Below are positions 63,594 through 64,000 of a stretch of 64,000 bases of DNA, piece by piece. Each line of letters starts with the position of its first letter. Positions within the stretch are counted from its first letter, which is position 1. Position numbers and translations under genes: made by a program. Source of the DNA: Octadecabacter sp. B2R22 (GTDB taxonomy: Bacteria > Pseudomonadota > Alphaproteobacteria > Rhodobacterales > Rhodobacteraceae); NCBI RefSeq assembly GCF_018861045.1, contig NZ_JAHKQJ010000002.1, positions 398,826 through 462,825 of the forward strand, read 5' to 3'. The notes under the pieces were generated by a model. It ran no database searches. It saw only the letters and a program-made list of their open reading frames with translations, and had not been told where the DNA came from.

Positions 63594-64000
63594 CGTTGCT
63601 TACGGACTGTTATCACACACGAGCGCCCGGAGAGGCGCCACATGCCCAATGGCGCCTTGAAGATCGGCGTTTGAGGAGGGGCAGGGCCCTGCAAACCGAC
63701 GCACGAATCCGAGTCGGAGCCAAACCGAGTCGCTAAATCGCTCAGTAGACCTGTTACGTTTCAATGGAATCGAGAAAAACCACGGCCAGCCGCCAAAAGT
63801 GGGGGCAAAGAGGGGGCTTTCACAGGGTTTAGACGATCAGGTATTGAGGGTGGGGCCATAAAAATAAGGCTCCAAAAGAAACTTCATCATTACATGCGCT
63901 TTTCTCTAAAAAAGGGGTTGCGGGTTTTGTTCACTGACCGTAGAACCCCCTTCATCAGCAACGCAGCAAGCGGCGCTGGGCGCGGAACGGACCGAAGCGG
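63594..64000. other. Gene-free right edge, presumed rRNA operon leader
   Basis: No reading frame here looks coding. The first 300 bases show nothing I can name. From about 63900 the sequence turns into an A-rich stretch, a promoter (63918-63946) and a leader (CCCCCTTCATCAGCAACGC) that resembles the start of rRNA operons in this order. The window ends before any 16S sequence. Confidence 0.5.
63918..63946 (+). promoter_or_regulatory. Strong promoter, probably of an rRNA operon
   Basis: A -35 hexamer TTGCGG and a -10 hexamer TAGAAC are separated by exactly 17 bases. An A-rich run lies upstream at 63908-63913. The downstream CCCCCTTCATCAGC is the kind of leader seen after Rhodobacterales rrn promoters. 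Assignment to rrn is inference since the 16S gene is outside the window. Confidence 0.55.

Noticed and set aside
1..64000. Search for tRNA genes, insertion sequences, integrases and prophage genes
   Set aside because: None of the intergenic regions showed a cloverleaf with a T-loop motif, and no transposase or phage protein was recognised.

Overview
The window looks like a chromosomal segment of a marine alphaproteobacterium of the Rhodobacterales (Roseobacter group). The evidence is the moderately GC-rich coding style, the ctaC-ctaB-ctaF-ctaG-ctaE-surf1 order followed by thrC and an M16 peptidase, the Flp pilins with a GAVTVDWVVL core, and RTX proteins ending in Hint domains. I saw no tRNA, rRNA, transposase, integrase, prophage or CRISPR array inside the window. 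All assignments come from reading translated sequence and motifs; no database search was run.

Layout. (1) 134-13218: an almost complete Tad (Flp) pilus locus on the minus strand: three flp pilins, rcpC (cpaB), rcpA secretin (cpaC), an OmpA-like lipoprotein, tadZ (cpaE), tadA (cpaF), tadB, tadC, two TPR lipoproteins and the prepilin peptidase tadV. Stem-loops split it into several likely transcription units. A GT-C-like polytopic membrane protein abuts its far end. The minor pseudopilin genes tadE/F/G are not here. (2) 13219-18896: a lytic transglycosylase, then a HAD-UbiA fusion, a DprE2-like SDR, a DprE1-like FAD oxidase and a flippase-like membrane protein. Together they resemble a pathway for polyprenyl-phosphoryl-D-arabinose. 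(3) 19084-26750: scoAB CoA transferase, topA, a 58-residue membrane protein, dprA, an integral membrane protein and tldD. (4) 26772-34493: a perfect FNR box, then the aa3 oxidase subunit II/III and assembly operon, thrC, an M16 peptidase and a GNAT. (5) 34632-54153: housekeeping metabolism: an FAD-linked 2-hydroxyacid dehydrogenase, lysC, ptsP, SulP transporter, mtnP, apt, modABC, panBC, several acetyltransferases and peptidases. (6) 54884-63514: three consecutive secreted-type Hint-domain proteins, led by a 1986-residue protein with RTX blocks and six tandem Ig-like repeats. (7) The last 100 bases hold a strong promoter and a leader that resemble an rRNA operon start.

How it may fit together. 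The Tad pilus, a possible arabinose-lipid donor pathway, a GT-C-like enzyme and the large RTX/Hint proteins would all serve surface attachment. The link between the arabinose pathway and the pilus or envelope is inference. The most unusual material is the triple Hint cluster: all three proteins share one C-terminal tail, two of them share a nearly identical DNA patch there, and the giant protein carries a recent 564-bp internal duplication. The arabinose-lipid cluster is the next most unusual.
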